64,000 bases of DNA from Lachnospiraceae bacterium OF09-6 (GTDB taxonomy: Bacteria > Bacillota > Clostridia > Lachnospirales > Lachnospiraceae): the NCBI GenBank assembly GCA_003435055.1, contig QUMM01000010.1, positions 1-64,000 on the forward strand, read 5' to 3'. Both the position numbers and the translations under genes were made by a program. This document shows positions 24,468 to 33,408 of the stretch, piece by piece. The notes beneath the pieces were generated by a model, which was not told the origin of the DNA, ran no database searches, and saw nothing but the letters and a program-made list of their open reading frames with translations. Position 1 is the first letter of the stretch, and every line of letters starts with the position of its first letter.

Positions 24468-25145
24468 ATGGAACAGTATAAGCAGGAATTTATTGAGTTT
24501 ATGGTGGACAGCCAGGTATTAAAGTTTGGAGAATTTACATTAAAGAGCGGAAGAAAGTCTCCATTTTTCATGAATGCAGGGGCCTATGTGACTGGTACAC
24601 AGCTGCGTAAGCTGGGCGAATATTATGCCAAAGCGATTCATGACAATTACGGACTGGACTTTGATGTCCTGTTTGGACCGGCTTATAAAGGAATTCCACT
24701 GAGCGTGGCCACTACAATGGCAATCAGTGAACTTTACGGAAAAGATATCCGTTACTGCTCAAACAGAAAAGAAGTAAAAGATCATGGGGATACCGGAATC
24801 CTTCTCGGAAGCAAGTTAAAAGATGGCGACAAAGTAGTGATTATTGAGGATGTAACCACATCCGGTAAGTCTATTGAAGAGACATTCCCGATTTTAAAAG
24901 AGCAGGCAGATGTGGAGATAAAAGGCCTGATGGTATCTCTGAACCGTATGGAAATCGGAAAAGGCGGAGTAAAGAGCGCACTGGATGAGATTCAGGAGAA
25001 GTATGGTTTCCCGGCACATGCGATCGTTACTATGGAAGAGGTAGTAGAGAGACTTTATAATCAGGAATGTCAGGGAAAGATTGTGATTGATGACAGTATA
25101 AAAGCAGCCATTGATTCATATTATGAACAATATGGAGCAAAATAG
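24468..25145 (+). CDS. pyrE: orotate phosphoribosyltransferase
   Basis: A 225-residue type I phosphoribosyltransferase that joins orotate to PRPP to give OMP. The PRPP-binding motif is VVIIEDVTTSGKS, and the N-terminal part has FTLKSGRKSPFFMNAG. The product is the substrate of the upstream pyrF enzyme. Ribosome site AGAGGAG precedes the ATG. Confidence 0.94.
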   Translation: MEQYKQEFIEFMVDSQVLKFGEFTLKSGRKSPFFMNAGAYVTGTQLRKLGEYYAKAIHDNYGLDFDVLFGPAYKGIPLSVATTMAISELYGKDIRYCSNRKEVKDHGDTGILLGSKLKDGDKVVIIEDVTTSGKSIEETFPILKEQADVEIKGLMVSLNRMEIGKGGVKSALDEIQEKYGFPAHAIVTMEEVVERLYNQECQGKIVIDDSIKAAIDSYYEQYGAK

Positions 25146-25162
25146 AAAAAGGAGGCTTGCAT

Positions 25163-25315
25163 ATGAATGAAAAAGTATATCGCAGCATGAGTCTGGCAGG
25201 CGCCTGCAATATTGCAGTTGGAATCGTGATTCTGGTTGTAGGGATTGCAGCAGGAGTGATGGCCATTGTATCCGGAGCAGGACTTCTGAAAACGAAGAAG
25301 AATATCATGTTCTAG
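25163..25315 (+). CDS. small one-helix membrane protein
   Basis: A 50-residue protein behind a perfect GGAGG at 25151-25155. A short polar head (MNEKVYRSM) is followed by one or two hydrophobic stretches (CNIAVGIVILVVGIAAGVMAIVSGAGLL) and a basic tail KTKKNIMF. Function unknown. It lies between pyrE and the VanZ-family gene on the same strand and is probably cotranscribed with one of them. Confidence 0.6.
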   Translation: MNEKVYRSMSLAGACNIAVGIVILVVGIAAGVMAIVSGAGLLKTKKNIMF

Positions 25316-25328
25316 CAGAGGGTGCAGC

Positions 25329-25790
25329 GTGAAAAAAGAAACAAAGAAAAAAATTCAGATTGTCAGTGCAGGACTGTTTTTGCTATATCTGATCTGTCTG
25401 ACCTACTTTCTCTTTTTTGCAGAAAGTCTGGGCAGAAGTTATGCAGAGCGGGAGTACACTTACAATCTGCATTTGTTTAAAGAGATCACCAGATTCTGGA
25501 GATACAGAAAAGAATTGGGTATGGCAGCGGTACTGGCCAACATTGTGGGAAATGTGATCTGCTTTATTCCGTTTGGCGCAATTTTGCCTGTGCTGAATCG
25601 AAAAGCACGCAATTTTTTCATGATTCTGACTCTGTCTTTTGAATTCAGTCTGCTGGTAGAATGTACACAGCTGATTTCCAAAGTAGGAAGTTTTGATGTG
25701 GATGACCTGTTTCTGAATACCTTGGGAGGTGTCCTGGGATTCCTGCTATTTACTATTTGCAACAGAATGAGGAGAAAGCATTATGGCTAA
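25329..25790 (+). CDS. VanZ-family membrane protein
   Basis: A 153-residue VanZ-like protein with four to five helices. Family marks are NIVGNVICFIPFGAILP and the conserved acidic pair with Gln in LVECTQLISKVGSFDVDDL. VanZ homologues give low-level teicoplanin resistance in enterococci, but most chromosomal copies have no known role. The start is a GTG at 25329; the 3' end overlaps the next gene by 8 bases. Confidence 0.8.
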   Translation: MKKETKKKIQIVSAGLFLLYLICLTYFLFFAESLGRSYAEREYTYNLHLFKEITRFWRYRKELGMAAVLANIVGNVICFIPFGAILPVLNRKARNFFMILTLSFEFSLLVECTQLISKVGSFDVDDLFLNTLGGVLGFLLFTICNRMRRKHYG

Positions 25791-26097
25791 AAAAACGATG
25801 TATTCTTTCGAAGAAAAGACGCATCCTACAGATGGAATCGTATCTACGATTATGGGAGGAATTTCTCTGGCGCTTCTGATTGTGGCAGTATATTCTTCTT
25901 ATTATATGAGAGGAGATGCCGGAATCTATGCAGGAGCGTTTGGATTGTCAGGAATCTTGTTTGCGCTTGTGGGATTTATCATTGGAGTAAAGAGCTTTTC
26001 CAGAAAGAATATCAAATATAAATATCCGAAGATCGGATCCATCCTGTGTGGAATCGTGTTTGTCGTATGGCTGGGCGTAGCACTTGGAGGAGCATAA
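25783..26097 (+). CDS. DUF6142-like small membrane protein
   Basis: A 104-residue protein with three predicted helices after a polar start (MAKKTMYSFEEKTHPTDGI). The pattern resembles the DUF6142 family common in Lachnospiraceae; no function is known. It begins inside the VanZ gene and ends 11 bases before the aminopeptidase gene, so the three are probably one transcription unit. Confidence 0.65.
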   Translation: MAKKTMYSFEEKTHPTDGIVSTIMGGISLALLIVAVYSSYYMRGDAGIYAGAFGLSGILFALVGFIIGVKSFSRKNIKYKYPKIGSILCGIVFVVWLGVALGGA

Positions 26098-26108
26098 GGA
26101 GTGAAGAG

Positions 26109-28175
26109 ATGCAACAGTTTGATGAGTTGAAAAAAGAAAGAATGCAGCTGGCAGCGGAGCGGATCAGTGAGATTGTCACAGAAGCAGCGATACCGGCACC
26201 ATTTGCACGGTATTTTAAGGAAGAGGCAGAGTTTATCAGTCAGATGCTGGATCTGGCTGAGACCATTCGGACAGGAAAAACAGCAGACTGGACATTACAG
26301 GAATGGGAACAGTGCAATCAGAGAATGTATGCAGATATCCTGCCGGAGCAGTATGAACACTGTTTTGGCAATCCGGAGTATGCAGTAGCAGAGCTGGGGG
26401 AAGTACACGGAAGAATATTATCATTCCTGTACACAGAGATCAGAGGGATGATTGTGTATGCCTTCGAACAGAGATGGGAAGATCTGCTGATTGTATGCGA
26501 GCTGTTTATTGAAATCTATAATTGCTTTGAAGAAGAAGAATTACCGACTTACCGCCAGATCCAGCAGATTGTATACTGGTATGTCAGCGATTATAGCGAT
26601 CAGACTCTTGCCTGTCGGATTCGGGAGGCCGTAGATCCAACGCTGGACTTTGCAACACGGATCATTACAGAAGAGGATCTGACAGATCTGCGTTACCTGT
26701 ACAAATATGGTGAGTATGTCAATGAAAGTGTTCTGGGCACCGCCCGCTTCCTCAATAGTCTGCCGCAGGAAGAGATTGACCGCATTGCATCGGTCTATAC
26801 AGAAGGATATCGGATGGGATTCGTTCTGGGAAATAAAGATCTGTCAAAGAAAAAGACAGTTAATATACGATATATTCTGGGATTTGAACGAATTATCCGC
26901 AAAGCGATCGAGAATTTTGCGCAGATGGGGCTGAAACCGGTGATCTATCGCAGCGCAGCACACAGCATCAATAAAAAAGAGCATATTCGCATCGGATATT
27001 ACGGGGCAATTCCCAATAAACAGTATGAATACGATCACAAGGGTGATGCAGCCATTTATCTGGATCGTGCATTTATGGAACGCAAGCTGGGGGTAATGCG
27101 CAGCGCTTATGAAGAGTATAAAGAACAGGCAAATACCCATGCCGGACCAGCCTGCGTGGAGACTTTCGGTGAAGTACCATTTGTCCCGGTGAATAAAGAA
27201 GCAGCTTATCGTCTGTCGGAAAAACAGCAGAAGATGGCTGTAGAACTGGCAAATGAGACAGCACAGATCACCAATCGCTATATAATTGGCGAAGAACGCA
27301 GTTTTACCATTATCGCGTTCCCGGTACCGGAGATCGGAGAACAGTTTGAAGAGATCTTTGCAGAGACAGTGAAGATTAATACACTGGACTATCAGTTATA
27401 TCAGAGAATTCAGCAGACCATCATAGATGCACTGGATCAGGGCTGCAAGGTACACATCCTTGGAAAAGACAGCAATCGAACGGATCTGACAGTGAGCCTG
27501 ACTGATCTGAAGGATCCACAGAAAGAGACGATTTTTGAAAACTGTGTGGCAGATGTGAACATTCCGGTGGGGGAGGTGTTTACTTCTCCGAGACTTGCAG
27601 GAACGACAGGTGTGCTTCATGTCAGTGAGGTTTATCTTGAGGAACTTCGTTATGAGAATCTGGAGATTCATTTCCAGGATGGTATGGTTACTGATTATAC
27701 CTGCAGTAATTTTGAAGACGAAGAAGAAAATAAAAAATATGTCAGAGAAAATGTGTTGTTCCATCATGATACCCTTCCTATGGGAGAATTTGCCATTGGA
27801 ACCAATACTACAGCCTATGTAATGGCAGAAAAATATGGTATTGGCAATAAACTGCCGATACTGATTGCAGAAAAGATGGGCCCTCATTTTGCAGTGGGAG
27901 ATACCTGCTACAGCTGGTCAGAAGATACAGCAGTCTATAATCCGGATGGCAAGGAGATTATAGCAAGGGATAATGAAGTATCTATTTTACGAAAAGAAGA
28001 TTTGTCAAAAGCATATTTTGGATGTCATACAGATATTACCATTCCATATAAGGAACTGGGGCTTCTGGCTGTGCTTCACAAAGACGGCAGTCAGACACCG
28101 ATTATCCAAAACGGTCGATTTATTCTGCCAGGAACAGAAGAGCTGAATAAACCCTTTGCAAACGTGGGTGAATGA
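26109..28175 (+). CDS. M29-family aminopeptidase with long N-terminal extension
   Basis: A 688-residue protein. The C-terminal about 370 residues match M29 (AmpS/AmpT) metal-dependent aminopeptidases: VGEVFTSPRLAGTTG, HHDTLPMGEFAIGTNTTAY, AEKMGPHFAVGDTCYSW and FGCHTDITIPY carry the metal ligands. Ordinary M29 enzymes are about 400 residues; here about 280 extra residues, largely helical and acidic, precede that region with no recognised domain. Cytoplasmic, removing N-terminal residues from peptides. The ATG at 26109 has GGAGTG eight bases upstream and follows DUF6142 closely; a longer frame start inside that gene lacks a site. Confidence 0.8.
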   Translation: MQQFDELKKERMQLAAERISEIVTEAAIPAPFARYFKEEAEFISQMLDLAETIRTGKTADWTLQEWEQCNQRMYADILPEQYEHCFGNPEYAVAELGEVHGRILSFLYTEIRGMIVYAFEQRWEDLLIVCELFIEIYNCFEEEELPTYRQIQQIVYWYVSDYSDQTLACRIREAVDPTLDFATRIITEEDLTDLRYLYKYGEYVNESVLGTARFLNSLPQEEIDRIASVYTEGYRMGFVLGNKDLSKKKTVNIRYILGFERIIRKAIENFAQMGLKPVIYRSAAHSINKKEHIRIGYYGAIPNKQYEYDHKGDAAIYLDRAFMERKLGVMRSAYEEYKEQANTHAGPACVETFGEVPFVPVNKEAAYRLSEKQQKMAVELANETAQITNRYIIGEERSFTIIAFPVPEIGEQFEEIFAETVKINTLDYQLYQRIQQTIIDALDQGCKVHILGKDSNRTDLTVSLTDLKDPQKETIFENCVADVNIPVGEVFTSPRLAGTTGVLHVSEVYLEELRYENLEIHFQDGMVTDYTCSNFEDEEENKKYVRENVLFHHDTLPMGEFAIGTNTTAYVMAEKYGIGNKLPILIAEKMGPHFAVGDTCYSWSEDTAVYNPDGKEIIARDNEVSILRKEDLSKAYFGCHTDITIPYKELGLLAVLHKDGSQTPIIQNGRFILPGTEELNKPFANVGE

Positions 28176-28176
28176 G

Positions 28177-28205
28177 TTGACAAGCAGAAAAAACGTTAGT
28201 AAAAT
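28177..28205 (+). promoter_or_regulatory. purE operon promoter
   Basis: TTGACA (28177-28182), a 17-base spacer and TAAAAT (28200-28205), a near-consensus sigma-A promoter about 50 bases upstream of purE. The leader is too short for a purine riboswitch. Confidence 0.75.
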
Positions 28206-28255
28206 AAGGGCTTAGAAGAATGCCTAAAAGTTTAAAGACAAAAGGAGAATGCACA

Positions 28256-28762
28256 ATGACAAAAGTCGGTATTGTAATGGGAAGCGACTCAGATATGCCT
28301 GTTATGGCGAAGGCCGCTGATATTTTGGAAAAGCTTGGTGTGGAATATGAGATGACGATTATTTCGGCACACAGAGAACCAGATTTATTTTTTGAGTATG
28401 CAAAATCAGCAGAATCTAAGGGATGGAAAGTCATTATTGCAGGAGCAGGTATGGCAGCACATCTTCCAGGAATGTGCGCAGCGATATTCCCGATGCCGGT
28501 GATTGGCATTCCAATGCATACCACTTCTCTGGGAGGAAGAGATTCCCTGTATTCCATCGTACAGATGCCAACCGGCATTCCGGTTGCTACTGTAGCGATC
28601 AATGGAGGCGCTAATGCGGGACTGCTGGCCGCTAAGATTCTGGCTACTTCCGATCCGGAACTTCTTCAGAGACTGAAAGACTATTCACAGGAATTAAAGG
28701 AACAGGTAGAAGCAAAAGCAGAAAAGCTGGCCAAAGTTGGCTATAAAGAATACACAAAATAG
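28256..28762 (+). CDS. purE: N5-carboxyaminoimidazole ribonucleotide mutase
   Basis: A 168-residue PurE that moves the carboxyl group in N5-CAIR to give CAIR in purine synthesis. The class marks VGIVMGSDSDMPVM at the start, ISAHREP with its catalytic histidine, and IAGAGMAAHLPGM are all present. The ATG at 28256 follows AAAGGAGAATGCACA; an upstream in-frame ATG has no site. First gene of purE-M-N-D. Confidence 0.93.
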   Translation: MTKVGIVMGSDSDMPVMAKAADILEKLGVEYEMTIISAHREPDLFFEYAKSAESKGWKVIIAGAGMAAHLPGMCAAIFPMPVIGIPMHTTSLGGRDSLYSIVQMPTGIPVATVAINGGANAGLLAAKILATSDPELLQRLKDYSQELKEQVEAKAEKLAKVGYKEYTK

Positions 28763-28780
28763 AATAGAGGAGAACAGGTT

Positions 28781-29806
28781 ATGGATTACAAGAACGCAGG
28801 TGTAGATATTGAAGCAGGTTACAAGTCAGTAGAACTGATGAAGGAGTCCGTAAAGAGAACTATGAGAGAAGAAGTTCTCGGAGGTCTGGGTGGTTTCTCA
28901 GGTGCATTTTCCCTGGCAAAGATCAAGAACATGGAGGAACCGGTTCTGTTATCTGGTACAGACGGATGCGGAACGAAAGTAAAGCTGGCATTTATCATGG
29001 ATAAACACGATACCATCGGCATTGATGCTGTGGCAATGTGTGTGAATGATATCGCCTGTGCAGGTGGTGAACCACTGTTTTTCCTGGATTATATTGCATG
29101 TGGAAAGAATTATCCGGAAAAGATTGCCGCTATCGTAAGTGGTGTGGCAGAGGGTTGTGTGCAGTCTGATTGTGCTCTGATCGGTGGAGAGACAGCAGAA
29201 CATCCGGGACTGATGCCGGAGAATGATTATGACCTGGCAGGATTTGCAGTTGGCGTGGCAGATAAAAAGGACATGATCACCGGTGAACATATCAAGGCAG
29301 GAGATGTACTGGTGGGTATAGCATCTACCGGAGTACATAGCAATGGTTTTTCACTGGTTCGTAAAGTATTCCAGATGGATAAAGAAACATTGGATACTTA
29401 TCATGAAGAATTGGGTAAGACACTGGGAGAGGCACTTCTTGCTCCAACCAGAATCTATGTAAAGGCTCTGCGCAGCGTAAAAGATTCCGGTGTGACCATT
29501 AAGGGATGCAGCCACATTACCGGTGGTGGGTTCTATGAGAATATTCCGAGAATGCTTCCAGATGGAGCAAAGGCTGTTGTAAAGAAAGACAGTTATGAAG
29601 TACCGGCTATCTTCAAGATGCTGGCAAGAGAAGGAAAGATTGAAGAACAGATGATGTACAATACGTTTAATATGGGTATTGGCATGGTACTTGCGGTTGA
29701 TCCTGCCGATGTGGAAAAGACACTGGCAGCTCTTGAAAAGACAGGGGACAAGGCTTATGTGATCGGTGAGATTGCAGACGGAGAAAAAGGAGTAGAATTA
29801 TGCTAA
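28781..29806 (+). CDS. purM: phosphoribosylformylglycinamidine cyclo-ligase
   Basis: A 341-residue PurM (AIR synthetase), ATP-dependent ring closure of FGAM to AIR. Conserved segments are [11 protein letters not shown] at the N-terminus, [32 protein letters not shown] and [16 protein letters not shown]. Normal length. It overlaps purN by 7 bases. Confidence 0.95.
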   Translation: MDYKNAGVDIEAGYKSVELMKESVKRTMREEVLGGLGGFSGAFSLAKIKNMEEPVLLSGTDGCGTKVKLAFIMDKHDTIGIDAVAMCVNDIACAGGEPLFFLDYIACGKNYPEKIAAIVSGVAEGCVQSDCALIGGETAEHPGLMPENDYDLAGFAVGVADKKDMITGEHIKAGDVLVGIASTGVHSNGFSLVRKVFQMDKETLDTYHEELGKTLGEALLAPTRIYVKALRSVKDSGVTIKGCSHITGGGFYENIPRMLPDGAKAVVKKDSYEVPAIFKMLAREGKIEEQMMYNTFNMGIGMVLAVDPADVEKTLAALEKTGDKAYVIGEIADGEKGVELC

Positions 29807-30423
29807 AACTGGCAGTTCTGGTCTCCGGAGGCGGTACAAACCTTCAGGCCATCATAGATGGAATCGCAGATGGGACGATCACGAACACAGAAATTGGTGT
29901 AGTAATCAGTAACAATCCAGGTGCGTATGCACTGGAGCGAGCAAAGAAAGCCGGTATTCCGGCGGTTTGTGTGTCACCGAAGTCTTATGCAGACAGAGAA
30001 GCTTTTAATCAGGCGCTGCTTCAGACAATTCAGTCCTATGAACCGGATCTGATTGTACTGGCAGGATGTCTGGTGGTCATACCGAAGATAATGATTCAGG
30101 CGTACCCGAATCAGATTATCAACATTCACCCGTCGCTGATACCTTCCTTCTGCGGAACTGGCTATTATGGCCTGAAGGTGCATGAGAAGGCACTGGAACG
30201 TGGGGTAAAGGTGACTGGAGCAACGGTACATTTTGTGGATGAAGGAACCGACACTGGTCCGATTATCTTGCAGAAGGCAGTTGAGATACAGCAGGGAGAT
30301 ACTCCAAAGATTCTGCAGCAGAGAGTGATGGAGCAGGCAGAATGGGTTATTATGCCAAAGGCGATTGACCTGATCGCTAATGGACGTATCAGAGTGGAGA
30401 ATGGAAAAGTAGTTTTCATGTGA
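29800..30423 (+). CDS. purN: phosphoribosylglycinamide formyltransferase
   Basis: A 207-residue PurN that transfers formyl from 10-formyl-THF to GAR. It has [14 protein letters not shown] at the start and the catalytic Asn-His pair in [12 protein letters not shown], with the later aspartate in [13 protein letters not shown]. The start overlaps the end of purM and purD follows nine bases later, indicating one transcript. Confidence 0.95.
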   Translation: MLKLAVLVSGGGTNLQAIIDGIADGTITNTEIGVVISNNPGAYALERAKKAGIPAVCVSPKSYADREAFNQALLQTIQSYEPDLIVLAGCLVVIPKIMIQAYPNQIINIHPSLIPSFCGTGYYGLKVHEKALERGVKVTGATVHFVDEGTDTGPIILQKAVEIQQGDTPKILQQRVMEQAEWVIMPKAIDLIANGRIRVENGKVVFM

Positions 30424-30432
30424 GGAGGACGT

Positions 30433-31703
30433 ATGAAAGTATTAATCGTAGGAAGCGGCGGAAGAGAGCATGCCATCGCATGGAAGATTGCGCAGAATAA
30501 AAAAGTAGAGAAAATCTACTGTGCACCGGGAAATGCCGGAATCGAAGAATTTGCCGAATGTGTACCGATCGGTGCCATGGAATTTGACAAACTGGCAGCT
30601 TTTGCAAAAGAACATGAGATTGACCTGACAGTGATCGGTATGGACGATCCCTTGGTTGGCGGAATTGTAGATGTGTTTGAAGCACAGGGATTAAGAGTAT
30701 TCGGACCACGCAGGAATGCAGCGATTCTGGAAGGCTCCAAAGCCTTTTCCAAGGATCTGATGAAGAAGTATCATATTCCAACGGCTGCATATGAGAATTT
30801 TGATGATTCGGAGAAAGCACTGGAATATCTGGAGACGGCAAAGTTCCCGATTGTATTAAAAGCAGATGGACTTGCCCTTGGAAAAGGTGTACTGATCTGT
30901 CAGACACTGGAAGAAGCAAAGGCTGGTGTGAAGTCTATTATGCTGGATAAGCAGTTTGGTGCATCCGGCAACCGTATGGTCATCGAAGAATTTATGACCG
31001 GACGGGAAGTATCTGTATTGTCTTTTGTAGATGGCAAGACCATTAAGACCATGACCAGTGCACAGGATCACAAGAGAGCCGGTGATGGAGATACCGGACT
31101 GAATACAGGCGGTATGGGAACATTTTCTCCAAGTCCTTTCTACACGAAGGAAGTGGATGAGTTCTGCGAAAAATATATTTATCAGCCAACGGTAGACGCT
31201 ATGGCAGCAGAAGGCAGAGAGTTCAAGGGAATTATATTCTTCGGACTGATGCTGACAGAAGACGGACCAAAAGTTCTGGAATACAATGCCCGTTTTGGAG
31301 ATCCTGAGACACAGGTTGTGCTTCCGAGAATGAAGACAGACCTTGTAGAGGTATTTGAGGCATGCATTGATGGACACTGGATCAGATTGATCTGGAATTC
31401 GAAGATAATGCGGCGGTCTGCGTAGTCCTTGCATCGGATGGATATCCGGTGAAATATGAAAAAGGTTATGTGATATCCGGATTCGAAAATTTTAAGGACA
31501 AAGACGGCTATTATGTATTCCATGCCGGAACAAAGAAAACAGAAAAAGGAATCGTTACAAACGGTGGACGTGTGCTGGGAGTAACGGCTAAGGGAGCGGA
31601 TCTGAAAAAGGCTCGTGCCAATGCCTATGATGCGGTAAACTGGATCAGTTTTGAGAACAAGTATTATCGACATGATATAGGAAAAGCCATTGATGAGGCT
31701 TAG
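30433..31703 (+). CDS. purD: phosphoribosylamine-glycine ligase, frameshifted
   Basis: ATP-grasp enzyme making GAR from phosphoribosylamine and glycine, about 423 residues when repaired. It shows KVLIVGSGGREHAIAWK, KADGLALGKGV, and GGMGTFSPSPFYT, then EYNARFGDPETQVVLPRM with metal ligands. As written the frame closes at 31425 after a nonsense tail. One missing base near 31374 (GATGGACACTGG) would join it to the C-terminal domain (VVLASDGYPVKYEKGY, FHAGTK, TNGGRVLGVTA), which continues without a break to 31703. Loss of such a gene inside an intact purine operon is unlikely, so a consensus error is favoured. Confidence 0.88.
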
Positions 31704-31725
31704 AACAAAAGAAAGAGGTAAAAAC

Positions 31726-32886
31726 ATGAAGGAAATGAAGAAAATCATCGGCCGGGTGTTGCTGCTGGTGTGCTCTCTGATCTGCCTGCTGGCAGTCAGT
31801 ATATCTGCAGAAGACTATGACAGTACATCCGGGGACAATTCCCTGTACAGCCTGGGACTGGAAAATGCAGTCTCCTGTGAGCCGGAATTCTATTATGCAA
31901 CACTGGAATACAACGTTACAGTAGCAGGAGGAACGAAAGAGCTTCAGCTGGATCCTGTAAAATCAGCGGACAGCGCAGAGATTACTGATATCAGCGGAAC
32001 GGAATTGTCTGATGATGGAACAGGTACCGTATCTATTTCGGTACAGGCAGCGAATGGAGCAACTGCTACTTATGTGCTGCATGTAACAAGTGATGGAAGT
32101 CAGAGTGAGACAGAGACTGAAGATGCAGCTGCAAAGGCAGAATCAGAAGCAAAAGCAGAATCTGAGAAGCTGGCAACAGAATCCGAAAAGGTTGCGCAGT
32201 CAGAAGCAGCAGCACAGCTGGAACAAAAAACACAGCAGCTGGCTTCTCTCCAGAAAGAAAACGATGATTTCGCAGATCGTCTGGACAAGCTGATGAAGAT
32301 TTTATATGGATTGATTGCATTTGCAGTAATCCTGTTATTCGTGATCATCAATCAGAGCCTGAGAAACAAGGATATGAAAGATGAGATCAAGTCCTTAAAA
32401 GGACAGGTAACAGAAAGCTATGAATATGCAAGAAAAGAACAGAACATGAGAAGTGACTACTATTATGCACCTGTTCAGAATACACCACAGCCGATGCAGG
32501 GACAGAATCCACAGATGAATGATATGTCCGGAACAGTACATGCAGCATTTGGCAATGCTTCCCAGAAGCTTCAGGCACAGCCAATGAATATGGCGGCAGC
32601 CACACAGGAAGCAGCACCTGCTCCATCTAAGAAAGAGTTAAAGAAGCAGGAGAAGGAAGCCAGGAAGTCTGCAAAGAAAGCAAAGGGCAGAGATGCAAGA
32701 CAAATGCAGCCAGAACCGATGATGCAGCAGGATCCAATGATGGCACCACAGCAGAATGTGCAGCCTCAGATGTCTCCGCAGCAACAGGTACCACAGCAGA
32801 TGCAGCAGGTTCCGCCACAGCAGCCGACTATGGTACAGAGCAGTATTGAAGAACCAGATGTCAATGTAGATATGATTGATTTATAG
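31726..32886 (+). CDS. membrane protein with cadherin-like beta-sandwich domain
   Basis: A 386-residue protein. The signal peptide (to about 33, SISAED) is followed by a cadherin-like beta-sandwich domain (NSLYSLGLENAVSCEPEF through YVLHVTSD, about 40-125). Next come an Ala/Glu/Ser-rich stretch, a coiled coil (AAAQLEQKTQQLASLQKEN), one membrane helix (LYGLIAFAVILLFVIINQSL, about 190-210), and a cytoplasmic tail. The tail is rich in Gln, Met and Pro (PQPMQGQ, QQVPQQMQQVPPQQP) with a Lys-rich patch. Such proteins may link the cell surface to the cytoplasm; the role is unknown. It follows purD by 22 bases but is not a purine gene. Confidence 0.65.
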   Translation: MKEMKKIIGRVLLLVCSLICLLAVSISAEDYDSTSGDNSLYSLGLENAVSCEPEFYYATLEYNVTVAGGTKELQLDPVKSADSAEITDISGTELSDDGTGTVSISVQAANGATATYVLHVTSDGSQSETETEDAAAKAESEAKAESEKLATESEKVAQSEAAAQLEQKTQQLASLQKENDDFADRLDKLMKILYGLIAFAVILLFVIINQSLRNKDMKDEIKSLKGQVTESYEYARKEQNMRSDYYYAPVQNTPQPMQGQNPQMNDMSGTVHAAFGNASQKLQAQPMNMAAATQEAAPAPSKKELKKQEKEARKSAKKAKGRDARQMQPEPMMQQDPMMAPQQNVQPQMSPQQQVPQQMQQVPPQQPTMVQSSIEEPDVNVDMIDL

Positions 32887-32898
32887 AACAAAGGAAAA

Positions 32899-32931
32899 AG
32901 AATCTCGTTTTCATACGGGGTTCTTTTTTTC
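32899..32931 (+). terminator. terminator ending the purine/cadherin-like unit
   Basis: AGAATCTCGT and ACGGGGTTCT pair (10 bp with GU pairs) around TTTCAT, followed by a run of T. It lies directly upstream of the GntR promoter. Confidence 0.75.
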
Positions 32932-32936
32932 TTTTC

Positions 32937-32966
32937 TTGATTTGCACCCGTCATCTGTGCTATAAT
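32937..32966 (+). promoter_or_regulatory. promoter of GntR-clpC operon
   Basis: TTGATT (32937-32942), an 18-base spacer and a consensus TATAAT (32961-32966). Downstream, ATGGTAATATAACCAT (32980-32995) is an inverted repeat placed where an autoregulating GntR protein could bind (inference). Confidence 0.7.
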
Positions 32967-33021
32967 CCATATAACAGATGGTAATATAACCATATAAGAT
33001 GAAAGAAATGGAAGTGAGCAT

Positions 33022-33405
33022 ATGGTAATGATAGAGATAGATTTTCAGAGCGATGAAGCCATTTATATTCAGCTCCGAAATCAGATTATTCTTGGAATTG
33101 CAACGTCATCGCTCCAGGAGGGGGAAGCACTTCCGTCCGTACGACAGCTTGCAGATGATATCGGGGTGAATATGCATACGGTGAATAAGGCATATTCCGT
33201 ATTGCGTCAGGAGGGATTCCTGCGGCTTGACAGGAGAAAAGGGGCTGTGATAGCCTTGGATGTAGATAAGATGCAGGCGATAGAAGAATTGAGAAGCAGT
33301 CTTCGGGTCAGCCTGGCTAAGGCCTGCTGTAAGAATATTACAGAGGATGAGATCCACAGTATGGTGGATGAGATTTTAAAAGATATGAAGAATGGAAGGA
33401 TGTAG
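33022..33405 (+). CDS. GntR-family regulator, YtrA type
   Basis: A 127-residue regulator with an N-terminal winged helix (IYIQLRNQII, LPSVRQLADDIGVNMHTVNKAY, GFLRLDRRKGAVI) and only a short helical tail for dimerisation, the YtrA subfamily pattern. These usually repress the operon they head, commonly ABC transporters. Here the operon partner is a ClpC-like ATPase starting three bases after the stop, in the place CtsR occupies in Bacillus. It may therefore control a protein-quality gene; the signal is unknown. Confidence 0.85.
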   Translation: MVMIEIDFQSDEAIYIQLRNQIILGIATSSLQEGEALPSVRQLADDIGVNMHTVNKAYSVLRQEGFLRLDRRKGAVIALDVDKMQAIEELRSSLRVSLAKACCKNITEDEIHSMVDEILKDMKNGRM

Positions 33406-33408
33406 AAT

